Below are positions 8,102 through 14,913 of a stretch of DNA of 24,060 nt, piece by piece. The notes under the pieces were generated by a model that was not told the origin of the DNA, did not search any database, and saw only the letters and a list, made by a program, of their open reading frames with translations. The DNA is taken from contig CAZDJK010000032.1 in the NCBI GenBank assembly GCA_964505725.1, positions 1 through 24,060 on the forward strand, read 5' to 3'. Numbering within the stretch: the first letter of the stretch is position 1; each line of letters starts with the position of its first letter. The DNA comes from CAVRJC01 sp964505725. GTDB taxonomy: Bacteria; Actinomycetota; Acidimicrobiia; IMCC26256; DASPTH01. The position numbers were made by a program, and so were the translations under genes.

Positions 8102-8787
8102 TGCGACGTCAACTCGTTCCCGCGCTCATCGCGGTCGTCCTGTTCACCGTGCTCACCGTGGTGTACGTCCTGGGGACGACGCTCGTTGATCAGGTCATCT
8201 TCCCGGGCAAGGCGGACGGCTCGTTCGTGAAGGACGCCGAAGGCCGCGTGGTCGGTTCGGAGCTCATCGGCCAGACCTTCACGAAGACGCGGTACTTCCA
8301 CCCGCGGCCCGCAGCCGACGACTACGCCTCGGGCCCCGACTACAGCTTCGGGTCGAACTACGGACCGACCGACCCGCGGCTCGTCGCGACCTGCCTGCCG
8401 GTACAGAAGACGACCAAGGACGGTACCCCGGTCGTCGACGCGAAGGGGAAGCCCGTCTACGAGACCAACGCCGACGGGTCGAAGGTGTGCGATCCGAACA
8501 CGGTGCCGCAACGAGTCAAGGCCTACCGCAAGGAGAACCATCTCGCGAGCGACGCCCCGGTTCCCGTCGACGCGGTCACCGCCTCCGGCAGCGGGCTCGA
8601 CCCCGACATCTCGGTGTTGAACGCGAAGCTGCAAGCGCCCCGAGTTGCCTCGGCGCGCCGCGTCTCTTTGCAAAAGGTAATGAAGCTCGTCCGAGCAAAC
8701 ACCGATGACCGCCCGCTCGGCATCCTCGGCGAGCCCGCGGTCAACGTGCTCGAGCTGAACCTCGCGCTCGACGAGCTCAGGAGCTGA
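8101..8787 (+). CDS. kdpC: Potassium-transporting ATPase subunit C
   Basis: The KdpC subunit, which stabilises the complex and raises ATP affinity: one N-terminal membrane helix (residues 5-28) and an extracytoplasmic domain. Family motifs are GSELIGQTF near 52-60, YFHPRPAADDY near 65-75, PVDAVTASGSGLDPDIS near 155, and GILGEPAVNVLELNLAL near the end. It has 228 residues against about 190 for E. coli; the extra residues are an insertion around 98-136 flanked by Cys98 and Cys130. I chose the ATG at 8101, which overlaps the kdpB stop (TGATG); a GTG at 8098 would add one residue. Its last 11 bases overlap the end of the convergent response-regulator gene. Confidence 0.95.
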   Translation: MRRQLVPALIAVVLFTVLTVVYVLGTTLVDQVIFPGKADGSFVKDAEGRVVGSELIGQTFTKTRYFHPRPAADDYASGPDYSFGSNYGPTDPRLVATCLPVQKTTKDGTPVVDAKGKPVYETNADGSKVCDPNTVPQRVKAYRKENHLASDAPVPVDAVTASGSGLDPDISVLNAKLQAPRVASARRVSLQKVMKLVRANTDDRPLGILGEPAVNVLELNLALDELRS

Positions 8788-9493
8788 CGGTTGCGGTTCC
8801 GTCGAATTCCAACGCGGGCACGAACCGCACGCCGAGCCCGGGCTGGGTGAGGAAGTAGCGGGGCTGACTGGGATCGGGCTCGAACTTCTTGCGGAGTTGC
8901 GCAATGAACTGGCGCACGTAGTTGGCCTGGTTCAGGTACGCCGGGCCCCACACCTCTTCGAGCAGCTCGCGTTGGCTGACGAGCCGATCGGGATTCCGGA
9001 CCAGGACTTCGAGGACGCTCCACTGCGTCGCCGTGAGCGGGATCTCGGCCCCGTCCCGGCTCCTTGCGCGCTTCGCCCTGAGATCGACACGGAAATCGGC
9101 CGTCTCGACCACCGGCGCGGGCTCGTCGCAGCGGCGGGCGCGGCGCAGGGTTGCCCGCAGGCGGGCGACGAGCTCCGCGACGCTGAACGGCTTCATGATG
9201 TAGTCGTCGGCGCCGGCGTCGAGCGCGTAGATCTTCCGCGCTTCGTCGTGGCACGCCGACAGGACGATGACCGGCATCGAGGTCGAGCTCCGGACGGCGT
9301 GGATCACGTCGATCCCGTCGATGCCGGGAAGGCCGAGGTCGACGATCGCCACGTCGTACGAGACGCTCCTGACCCGGGCGACGGCCGACTCCCCGGTCTC
9401 TGCGACATGGACGTCGTACCCGCGCGCCTGCAGGTAATGACCCAAGGAACGCAGCATCGCCCGCTCGTCGTCGACGATCAGTACTCGATTCAC
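8777..9493 (-). CDS. kdpE: KdpE-type response regulator (OmpR family)
   Basis: A 238-residue two-domain regulator. The receiver domain (1-115) has Asp8/Asp9, phospho-acceptor Asp52 in IVDLGLPG, Ser79 and Lys101 in KPF. The winged-helix DNA-binding domain (about 135-230) ends YFLTQPGLGVRFVPA; the RxxLTxPGxGxR pattern and the NYVRQFIAQLRKK recognition segment resemble KdpE. It would be phosphorylated by a KdpD-like kinase and control kdp transcription. The GTG start at 9493 overlaps the stop of the upstream winged-helix gene (GTGA), so the two form an operon. The gene converges on kdpC with an 11-bp overlap and no terminator between. No kinase gene is adjacent. Other OmpR-family roles remain possible. 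Confidence 0.82.
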   Translation of the reverse strand: MNRVLIVDDERAMLRSLGHYLQARGYDVHVAETGESAVARVRSVSYDVAIVDLGLPGIDGIDVIHAVRSSTSMPVIVLSACHDEARKIYALDAGADDYIMKPFSVAELVARLRATLRRARRCDEPAPVVETADFRVDLRAKRARSRDGAEIPLTATQWSVLEVLVRNPDRLVSQRELLEEVWGPAYLNQANYVRQFIAQLRKKFEPDPSQPRYFLTQPGLGVRFVPALEFDGTATVSS

Positions 9494-9864
9494 GATGCCC
9501 GCTCGGCCTCGAGCACCCATGGGCTCGTCTCGATCGTGTAACCGAGGCGCGGTCGAAATCGCAAGGCCAGGCCCACCGTCGCGAGCCGACGCCGAAGGCG
9601 CGTCATGTACACGCGACGCGCGTTCTCGCTCGGCGAGGCCGACGGCCACAGGAGGCGTGACGCTTCGGACGGCGCGGTCGGAAGCGGCCACCGGTCGAGG
9701 AGCACAGCCATCAGCGAACGTTCCCGGCTCGACAGCTGCACTTGGCGTCCTCGGTGGAGGAGCAAGCCGCTCTGCGCGAGCCGGGCATCGAGCCCTCGAG
9801 GTTCGGAAGCTGCGTATCGCACGGAGCGCGTCACGGCATGTGTCGGAGCCGACCGGTTCGTCAT
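9490..9864 (-). CDS. Stand-alone winged-helix (OmpR C-terminal type) DNA-binding protein
   Basis: About 124 residues with the Trans_reg_C pattern: a strand VQLSSRERSLMAVLLDRW (start of the winged-helix core), then ENARRVYMTRLRRRL (recognition helix region) and LRFRPRLGYTIE (the wing hairpin). It has no receiver domain and no phospho-acceptor, so it is a half-regulator. The stop overlaps the KdpE-type regulator's GTG, so the two are co-translated. I chose the ATG at 9864; a GTG at 9870 is in frame. No Shine-Dalgarno is seen, but TACTAC at 9873-9878 would start transcription 2 nt before this ATG. It may heterodimerise with, or compete for the sites of, the downstream regulator; that is inference. 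Confidence 0.75.
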   Translation of the reverse strand: MTNRSAPTHAVTRSVRYAASEPRGLDARLAQSGLLLHRGRQVQLSSRERSLMAVLLDRWPLPTAPSEASRLLWPSASPSENARRVYMTRLRRRLATVGLALRFRPRLGYTIETSPWVLEAERAS

Positions 9865-9960
9865 GTGCACGAGTAGTAGGGCCGCCTGGCCCCACCTGTC
9901 GACGGGATTTACGCCGTTTCAGCGGTTCACCGCCAGGAATTGACGGTTTCTGAACGGCAG
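9865..9960. promoter_or_regulatory. Operator-like repeats upstream of regulator operon
   Basis: The space between the leftward regulator pair and the rightward gene at 10039 holds the palindrome GCGGT-TC-ACCGC (9922-9933). An outer inverted pair, GCCGTTTCAG (9913-9922) and CTGAACGGC (9951-9959), differs by one base insertion. TTGACGG (9940-9946) lies between. These could be autoregulatory sites for the winged-helix/KdpE pair; there is no direct proof. Confidence 0.4.
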
Positions 9961-9977
9961 CTCTCGCCCCGCTCTCG

Positions 9978-10016
9978 TACGATGCCTTGCGAGGAGAGCC
10001 GGGAAGTCTGGTCGGC
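9978..10016 (+). promoter_or_regulatory. Conserved promoter plus leader element, copy A
   Basis: A -10 box TACGAT (9978-9983) is followed after exactly 12 nt by a 21-nt block (9996-10016): GAGCCGGGAAG, T, CTGGTCGGC. The same arrangement with one base changed precedes the DUF2254 gene (12013-12051, minus strand). Predicted transcription starts at 9990. In the RNA, GCCG (9998-10001) can pair with CGGC (10013-10016), and AGG (9992-9994) with the TCT (10007-10009) inside the loop, giving a weak H-type pseudoknot. It ends 22 nt before the ATG at 10039. It could be a leader RNA or a protein-binding site. Confidence 0.55.
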
Positions 10017-10038
10017 GCGTCGATCAAAGGCGTAGGTC

Positions 10039-10473
10039 ATGGACCAAGCTCTTCTCGTTCTGCTCCTCGTCACCGGGGTCTCGGGCGCGGTCGCGCTGGT
10101 CCTCGCGCTGCGGTTCCTCCCATGGCCGGCGCGGGTGCGTACCACCGTTGCGCTCGCGACCATGACCGATTCGGGATTCGCACCGATGTGCCCACCTCCC
10201 GACGTGCGCGAGGTGCAACTGACGTCGGCGCTCGTGCGCGGAAACGAGATCGAGGTCCGGATGATCGAAGTCGGTCGCAGCGAGCTCGACGTGCTGGTCT
10301 TCGCCGGCGCGGCGCCGACCGTCGAGGTGACGTCGATGATGCAGGAGTGGAGCTCGCTCCGCACGCCGATCCTCTTGTACGTCGACGCACACGGGCTCGC
10401 GACCTTGTGCGGGCCGATGGCGGCAGTGGGCAACCTCCGTCGCCCAGGAGCGAGGGCGCTCACGGCGCGCTGA
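10039..10473 (+). CDS. Membrane-anchored protein of unknown function
   Basis: 144 residues: an N-terminal hydrophobic helix (about 4-28, signal-anchor type), then a soluble domain of about 110 residues with alternating strands (for example ELDVLVFAGA near 84-93 and PILLYVDAHG near 112-121). No family recognised. Third codon positions are G/C-rich as in neighbouring genes, supporting real coding. AAAGG at 10026-10030 lies 8 nt before the ATG. It carries the same upstream element as the DUF2254 gene, suggesting co-regulation. The stop codon sits inside one arm of a 12-bp inverted repeat. Confidence 0.65.
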   Translation: MDQALLVLLLVTGVSGAVALVLALRFLPWPARVRTTVALATMTDSGFAPMCPPPDVREVQLTSALVRGNEIEVRMIEVGRSELDVLVFAGAAPTVEVTSMMQEWSSLRTPILLYVDAHGLATLCGPMAAVGNLRRPGARALTAR

Positions 10474-10567
10474 GCGCACGCGACCCGTGGGAGGCCTGGC
10501 TGAAGGCGCGTTCGTCGACGCCCCAACCGCACCAACGCGAACGACAACGCCAAACGCGCTCAGCGCG
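10466..10567. repeat. 12-bp perfect inverted repeat between convergent genes
   Basis: CGCGCTGAGCGC at 10466-10477 and its exact complement GCGCTCAGCGCG at 10556-10567, separated by 78 nt. Each arm also contains an internal palindrome (GCGCT-N-AGCGC). The left arm includes the stop codon of the gene ending at 10473; the right arm is 24 nt past the DUF2254 stop. It may serve as a transcript end for both genes. No T-tracts follow. Confidence 0.5.
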
Positions 10568-10591
10568 ACGACGTCCTGGATGCAACACGAG

Positions 10592-11980
10592 CTACGGCAA
10601 CAAGCGAGACGGTGAGCGCGGCTGGAGTCGAGGCTCGCGCTGGTCGCGTGACCGGCCGGCGACCTCGACCAATGCGTAGCGCCGCTCGACATCGGCTCGG
10701 TCTGTAGCTTCTGGTACCGATTCGGCGCTCGATCGCCGAATCATGACGGCCTGCTCGAGGAGCGTGTCGCGCTGCGTTTCCGTGCGCGTGTACTCCATGA
10801 CCTTCGCGAGGGCGTCGAGTTGGCGGATCATGACCGCAGGCACTCCGCGGCTGGCCTGACGAATCTTGTCGAATGCCCGCCCCACGAGCCGGTCGTAGCT
10901 GACGTCGAGTCCGATCACCCGGACGTTGCCGCCGCGATCCCGGTGCACGACCGTGCCCTCGGTGCGCCGCGAAACGCGGCACAGCGCGTCGCCCAGCCAG
11001 TCGATGCAGGTGAGTGCGGTGAATGTGTCATTCACGGCAGGGGAGAGTGCCCGGATCGCGATCTCCACCAGCTGGTCGATCGCGAACGCGAGGTCCTGTG
11101 CCAGGGTCCGCTGCGGACCGGTGACGTGGGACCGGTCGAGTGCCCGCGAAACCTCATTGGCGGCCTCGCTCGGCCAAACCTTGGCGAGGGGGAGTCCCTT
11201 GACGAGAAAGTGTCCGGGTCGGTGAAGGAGCTGCACGACTGCACCGGCGTCCGCAGCGATGTCGACGAGCTCGTTGTAGCCGACGAACTGGAGGTAACCA
11301 CTCGTAGGCGCGGGCACCACGGTGCCCGCCTCCTCGAGCCGGAAGATCAACTCGGTCGGAGAGGGGCCGACCTCGCGCTCGCCGTCCGATGGGCTTTCTG
11401 AGCCCGTTTCCGCGTCGATCGATCGGTTCAGGTCGCGCGCGATGCTCGCGATCACCTCGGGGAGCTGGATCGATTTCGCGACGTGGTTGATGAAGTAGAT
11501 GAGCACGCCGAGGTCCACGATCACGAGCGCGATCGCGACCGTGATCGACAGGTGGGGGACGAAGTCGCCGCGAGCGCCGTGGGCGATGGATCCGAGCGTG
11601 AGCACGGAGTACACAAAGGTTGCCACGAACGTGCCGAGCGTGATCTGGGTGCCACGGTCGCGCACGAAGTTGCGCAGCATGCGCGGGCCGAACTGGGTCG
11701 ACGCGAGCGTGAGGGCCACGATCGTGATCGAGAACACCAGCCCGACCACCGTGATCACGGCGGCGGCGATGCCGATGAGGATCTGGCGACCGGCATCGGC
11801 CGATCCGTTGTTGACCCACGACGGCAGGGTGTAGTCGCCGCGGTAGGCGCCGCGGTCGATCGCGTAGGTGACCGCGAAGAGCGCGACCGCGCCCATCACT
11901 TCGAGGGTCGGGACCACCCACAGGGTGGTCCGGAGCGCCTCGCGCCGCCATGCGGGCAAGAGACGCAGCCGAGACTTCAA
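10592..11980 (-). CDS. DUF2254 family membrane protein
   Basis: 462 residues. Four predicted membrane helices lie near 20-41, 67-92, 114-134 and 144-166, followed by a cytoplasmic domain of about 290 residues. The segment around residues 83-115 (ITIVALTLASTQFGPRMLR then NFVRD) and the later IRALSPAVNDTFTALTCID segment are hallmarks of the DUF2254 family, whose function is not established. I chose the TTG start at 11980 because GGAGG (11988-11992) lies 7 nt upstream; the next in-frame starts fall inside the first helix. It is preceded by the conserved promoter/leader element (12013-12051). It may be a channel or transporter-like stress protein; the family gives no firm answer. Confidence 0.88.
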   Translation of the reverse strand: MKSRLRLLPAWRREALRTTLWVVPTLEVMGAVALFAVTYAIDRGAYRGDYTLPSWVNNGSADAGRQILIGIAAAVITVVGLVFSITIVALTLASTQFGPRMLRNFVRDRGTQITLGTFVATFVYSVLTLGSIAHGARGDFVPHLSITVAIALVIVDLGVLIYFINHVAKSIQLPEVIASIARDLNRSIDAETGSESPSDGEREVGPSPTELIFRLEEAGTVVPAPTSGYLQFVGYNELVDIAADAGAVVQLLHRPGHFLVKGLPLAKVWPSEAANEVSRALDRSHVTGPQRTLAQDLAFAIDQLVEIAIRALSPAVNDTFTALTCIDWLGDALCRVSRRTEGTVVHRDRGGNVRVIGLDVSYDRLVGRAFDKIRQASRGVPAVMIRQLDALAKVMEYTRTETQRDTLLEQAVMIRRSSAESVPEATDRADVERRYALVEVAGRSRDQREPRLQPRSPSRLLP

Positions 11981-12012
11981 TGACCGACCTCCGGACGCCG
12001 TGCGTTCAAAAT

Positions 12013-12051
12013 GCCGACCAGGCTTCCCGGCTCACCTGGGACAAGATCGTA
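12013..12051 (-). promoter_or_regulatory. Conserved promoter plus leader element, copy B
   Basis: On the minus strand, TACGAT (12051-12046), a 12-nt gap, then the 21-nt block (12033-12013): GAGCCGGGAAG, C, CTGGTCGGC. It matches copy A at 20 of 21 positions with identical spacing. Predicted transcription starts at 12039, so the RNA would open with CCAGG, which pairs with CCTGG (12024-12020), while GCCG pairs with CGGC across it: a compact H-type pseudoknot at the very 5' end. The block ends 32 nt before the TTG start of the DUF2254 gene, whose GGAGG is at 11988-11992. No known riboswitch family is recognised. Confidence 0.6.
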
Positions 12052-12205
12052 CCGGCGCCGGCGTGGCCGTTCGCCGTCAATAGACCGCGAGGTCGCGGCG
12101 GTCGAACGCGCGAACGGCGACATGAGCGCGAAAACCGGCAGACGAACACCTGAAGACGGGCGAGTCAAAGGGCGAAGCAGTCGACCGTGCCGCCCGCGTG
12201 GTTCG

Positions 12206-12991
12206 TCACGCGTCGGCCGCGCTCGCCGCCTCGGAAAGACCACGCACCTGCTCTGCGTCCATGCCGATGAGCGCGGCGCCGACCTGGTCGGCGATTGCCA
12301 CCGCTGCGACGCGCGCTTCGAGCGAGACCCCACGGCCGCTCGACGGCTCGAGCACGAACCGGCCGACTTGCTGGCCTTGGCTCAGCACCGGCAGCTCCGC
12401 GCCCTCGGCGGGCAGCTCGAACTCCCCGCTCGTGAGCCGCCACGCCGCTCGACCCGAGACGCTCCCCGACCGCTCGAGCCGGGGGAGGGGCAATCCCACC
12501 GGCACCGCCTCGAACCGGCAGGTACGCAGGTCGAGCAGCCCGGTCAGCTCGTCGCGCGCCGCCCGTACGACGTCGCTCGGGTCGGCGCCTCGGGCCATGA
12601 GGTCGACGACCTTGTGGATCCGCTCGATCTCGGCTTCCCCCGCCCTCGCACGATGCCGGTACCGCGTGCTGACGAGGGAGAGCTGGCCGACGATGAGGCC
12701 GGTCACCAACAGAAGCGCGGCCGTCTCGAGGTCGTCGGCGGAGTCGATGCGTAGCGTCAGATACGGCCGGGTGAGGAAGAAGTCGAATGAAGCGGCGGCG
12801 CTCACCGCAGCCGTCGCGCCGGCTGCCCGGCCACCCAGGATCGCCGCGAGCACGACGACGATGACGAGGATCAGCGCCAGGTTCGTGGGAACGAGCTCGT
12901 CCCGCAGCGGCACCAGGAGCGCCGCGGCAACGATCGGTGCAAGGCCACCGAAAGCGATCCCGACCCATGCGCCGCCGCGGTCACCGTTCAC
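12206..12991 (-). CDS. DUF4118-GAF sensor-like protein without kinase domain
   Basis: 261 residues. Four hydrophobic segments (about 10-28, 36-53, 57-73, 88-108) with FDFFLTRPYLTLRI between the third and fourth match DUF4118, the membrane module of KdpD-type sensor kinases. A helical linker (110-135) follows, then a GAF-like domain (about 125-245). No H-box, N-box or G-box is present, and the protein ends after the GAF-like part, so it cannot autophosphorylate. KdpD's N-terminal KdpD and Usp domains are also missing. The GTG start at 12991 is supported by TACCGT exactly 6 nt upstream, consistent with leaderless transcription. It may sense K+ or turgor and act on a partner; that is inference. 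Confidence 0.8.
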   Translation of the reverse strand: MNGDRGGAWVGIAFGGLAPIVAAALLVPLRDELVPTNLALILVIVVVLAAILGGRAAGATAAVSAAASFDFFLTRPYLTLRIDSADDLETAALLLVTGLIVGQLSLVSTRYRHRARAGEAEIERIHKVVDLMARGADPSDVVRAARDELTGLLDLRTCRFEAVPVGLPLPRLERSGSVSGRAAWRLTSGEFELPAEGAELPVLSQGQQVGRFVLEPSSGRGVSLEARVAAVAIADQVGAALIGMDAEQVRGLSEAASAADA

Positions 12992-12997
12992 CTGACC

Positions 12998-13003
12998 ACG
13001 GTA
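12998..13003 (-). promoter_or_regulatory. Leaderless -10 box for DUF4118-GAF gene
   Basis: TACCGT on the minus strand ends 6 nt before the GTG at 12991, placing transcription start on the first base of the start codon. There is no Shine-Dalgarno and no good -35. Confidence 0.45.
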
Positions 13004-13149
13004 TGCCGGTTCGGCGGACGAGGGCCACGCCGTGCGGTGTGCGCAACATGCACCACTCCGCCGACGTCACCGCCAAGCGGGCAATCCGCGCTGACGGCAC
13101 GGATGTCCCGCTCACGCGGACCTCTAAACTGACCGACATCGCGTACACC

Positions 13150-14826
13150 GTGGGGTCTCCAAACGCCAGGCGCGTAGTGATCGTCGGTGGCGTCGCGGGT
13201 GGGATGTCGACGGCGACTCGGCTTCGTCGCCTCGACGCCGACGCGACGATCACGGTTCTCGAGCGCTCCGGCCACGTCTCCTTCGCCAACTGCGGCTTGC
13301 CCTATTTCGTCGGGGGGCTGATCGAGGAGGAGGACGACCTCACACTCCAAACCCCCGAGCAGCTGTTTGATCGCTTCCGGCTCGACGTCAGGGTTCTCGA
13401 CGAGGTCGTTGCCATCGACCGCGTCGGGCACACGGTGACGGCCCGTTCGACGATCACGGGTACGGAGACCCTTGTCGGCTACGACAAGCTCGTGCTCAGC
13501 ATGGGCGCAGCACCGGTGCGCCCACCCATCCCCGGCTACGAGCGGGTACGCACCCTGAGGACGGTCGAAGACGCAGCCCGCCTCGCATCGGACGTCGAGG
13601 TCGCACCCTCGACCGCGGTCGTGATCGGCGCAGGGTTCATCGGACTCGAGATGGCGGAGAACCTCGCTGGGCAAGGCATCGATGTCACGATCGTCGAGGC
13701 CACCCCACAGGTGCTGCCACCACTCGATCCGGAGCTGGCAATCCTCGTCGCCGACGAGCTTGCCGCGCGTGGCGTGCACGTCGAGACCGGAGCGACCGTG
13801 GCGTCGGTGGGGGACAGCACCGTCACCCTTGCCGATGGGCGGGTCCTCGCTGCGGACCTGGTTGTTGGCGCGATCGGGGTTCGGCCAGATGTGCGGCTCG
13901 CGGAAGCTGCCGGTCTGGATCTGGGACCGAGCGGTGGTATCGCGGTCAGCGAGGCGAACCAGACGAACGATCCCGACATCTACGCAGTTGGCGACGCGGT
14001 CGAAAAGTCCGATGCGGTCTCGCACGCGACGTCGCTCATCGCCCTTGCGAACGTTGCCAATCGCCAGGGTCGAAGGGTGGCCGACCACATCGCCGGGCGA
14101 CCCTCGCACGCCGTCGCATCCCTGGGGACCGCGATCGTCAAGGTGTTCGATCTGGTCGCGGCAACGGTCGGATGGAGCGAACGGCGCCTGCGAGCAGCAG
14201 GTCGGCCGTTCCGGGTAATTCATTCACACCCCTTCGACCACGCCACCTACTACCCCGGCGCGACGCGCATGGCAGCAAAGCTGATCTTCGACCCGAACGA
14301 CGCAGCGATCCTCGGCGCCCAGATCGTTGGTCGTAACGGTGTCGACAAACGGATCGACGTGATCGCTACCGCAATGGCCGGCGGTATCACTGCCGACCGC
14401 CTCGCGGACCTCGAGCTGGCGTACGCCCCACCGTTCTCCTCTGCCAAGGACCCGGTCAACCTGCTCGGCTACATGGCCGAAAACGTGCTGAGCGGCGATT
14501 GCGACATCGTCGATCCACGCGAGCTGGACGGGCTCGTCACACAGGGATGGGTCCTTGTGGACGTGCGTACTCCGGAGGAGCATGGCAACGGCGCGATCCC
14601 CGGATCGATCAACGTTCCGATCGACTCGCTCCGTGACCAGCTCGACGCGCTCGGCAGCGGACCCATCGTCGTGTATTGCGAGGTTGGTCAACGAGGACAC
14701 ACGGCGACTGCACTGATGCACGAACTCGGGATGCAAGTCCGCAATCTTGATGGCGGCTACCGCACCTGGACGGCATCGATGCGGGCCCAGGCGCCGGACC
14801 CGGTGGCAGCGACGCCGAATTCGTGA
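13150..14826 (+). CDS. CoA-disulfide reductase / rhodanese fusion (NAD(P)H-dependent persulfide or polysulfide reductase type)
   Basis: 558 residues. The N-terminal FAD-binding fold begins VVIVGGVAGGMS (9-20); the active-site Cys48 is in SFANCGLPY, the signature of single-Cys CoA-disulfide reductases. NAD(P)-binding GAGFIGLE starts near 160, and DIYAVGDA near 277 contacts FAD. A dimerisation domain follows, then a C-terminal rhodanese domain (about 465-550) with catalytic Cys510 in YCEVGQRG. Fusions of this type in Bacillus and Shewanella reduce CoA disulfide, CoA persulfide or polysulfide; a role in thiol redox or sulfane-sulfur handling is likely. I chose the GTG at 13150 by family length; an ATG at 13048 would add 34 residues of unlikely sequence. 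No Shine-Dalgarno is evident; a weak -10 TAAACT lies at 13125-13130. Confidence 0.9.
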   Translation: MGSPNARRVVIVGGVAGGMSTATRLRRLDADATITVLERSGHVSFANCGLPYFVGGLIEEEDDLTLQTPEQLFDRFRLDVRVLDEVVAIDRVGHTVTARSTITGTETLVGYDKLVLSMGAAPVRPPIPGYERVRTLRTVEDAARLASDVEVAPSTAVVIGAGFIGLEMAENLAGQGIDVTIVEATPQVLPPLDPELAILVADELAARGVHVETGATVASVGDSTVTLADGRVLAADLVVGAIGVRPDVRLAEAAGLDLGPSGGIAVSEANQTNDPDIYAVGDAVEKSDAVSHATSLIALANVANRQGRRVADHIAGRPSHAVASLGTAIVKVFDLVAATVGWSERRLRAAGRPFRVIHSHPFDHATYYPGATRMAAKLIFDPNDAAILGAQIVGRNGVDKRIDVIATAMAGGITADRLADLELAYAPPFSSAKDPVNLLGYMAENVLSGDCDIVDPRELDGLVTQGWVLVDVRTPEEHGNGAIPGSINVPIDSLRDQLDALGSGPIVVYCEVGQRGHTATALMHELGMQVRNLDGGYRTWTASMRAQAPDPVAATPNS

Positions 14827-14843
14827 AGCTGTCGGCGCGGCGA

Positions 14844-14879
14844 ACGCAGAAGACTTGACCAGCGCAGTCTCTTCTGCGT
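14844..14879. terminator. Bidirectional hairpin between convergent genes
   Basis: ACGCAGAAGA (14844-14853) pairs perfectly with TCTTCTGCGT (14870-14879), a 10-bp stem around 16 nt. It lies 17 nt after the CoA-disulfide reductase stop and 34 nt beyond the acyl-CoA ligase stop. It lacks a U-tract, common for high-GC actinobacterial terminators. Confidence 0.65.
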
Positions 14880-14913
14880 AGCTGAACAGTGCGTCGACGC
14901 CAGGTGTGGTCCT

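Noticed and set aside
9939..9946. TTGACGG as a -35 box for the leader-element promoters
   Set aside because: It is present upstream of both copies, but its distance to TACGAT differs (about 32 vs 23 nt) and is too long for a sigma70-type -35.
9978..10016. Assigning the repeated leader element to a known riboswitch (cobalamin tail, guanidine-III, fluoride)
   Set aside because: There are superficial similarities (GAGCC.GGAAG.CCTG; H-type fold), but the diagnostic conserved bases of these families are absent and the element is too short.
10024..10692. Minus-strand open frame of 222 codons
   Set aside because: It overlaps the plus-strand membrane-anchored gene and the end of DUF2254; the composition is shadow-like and no family is seen.
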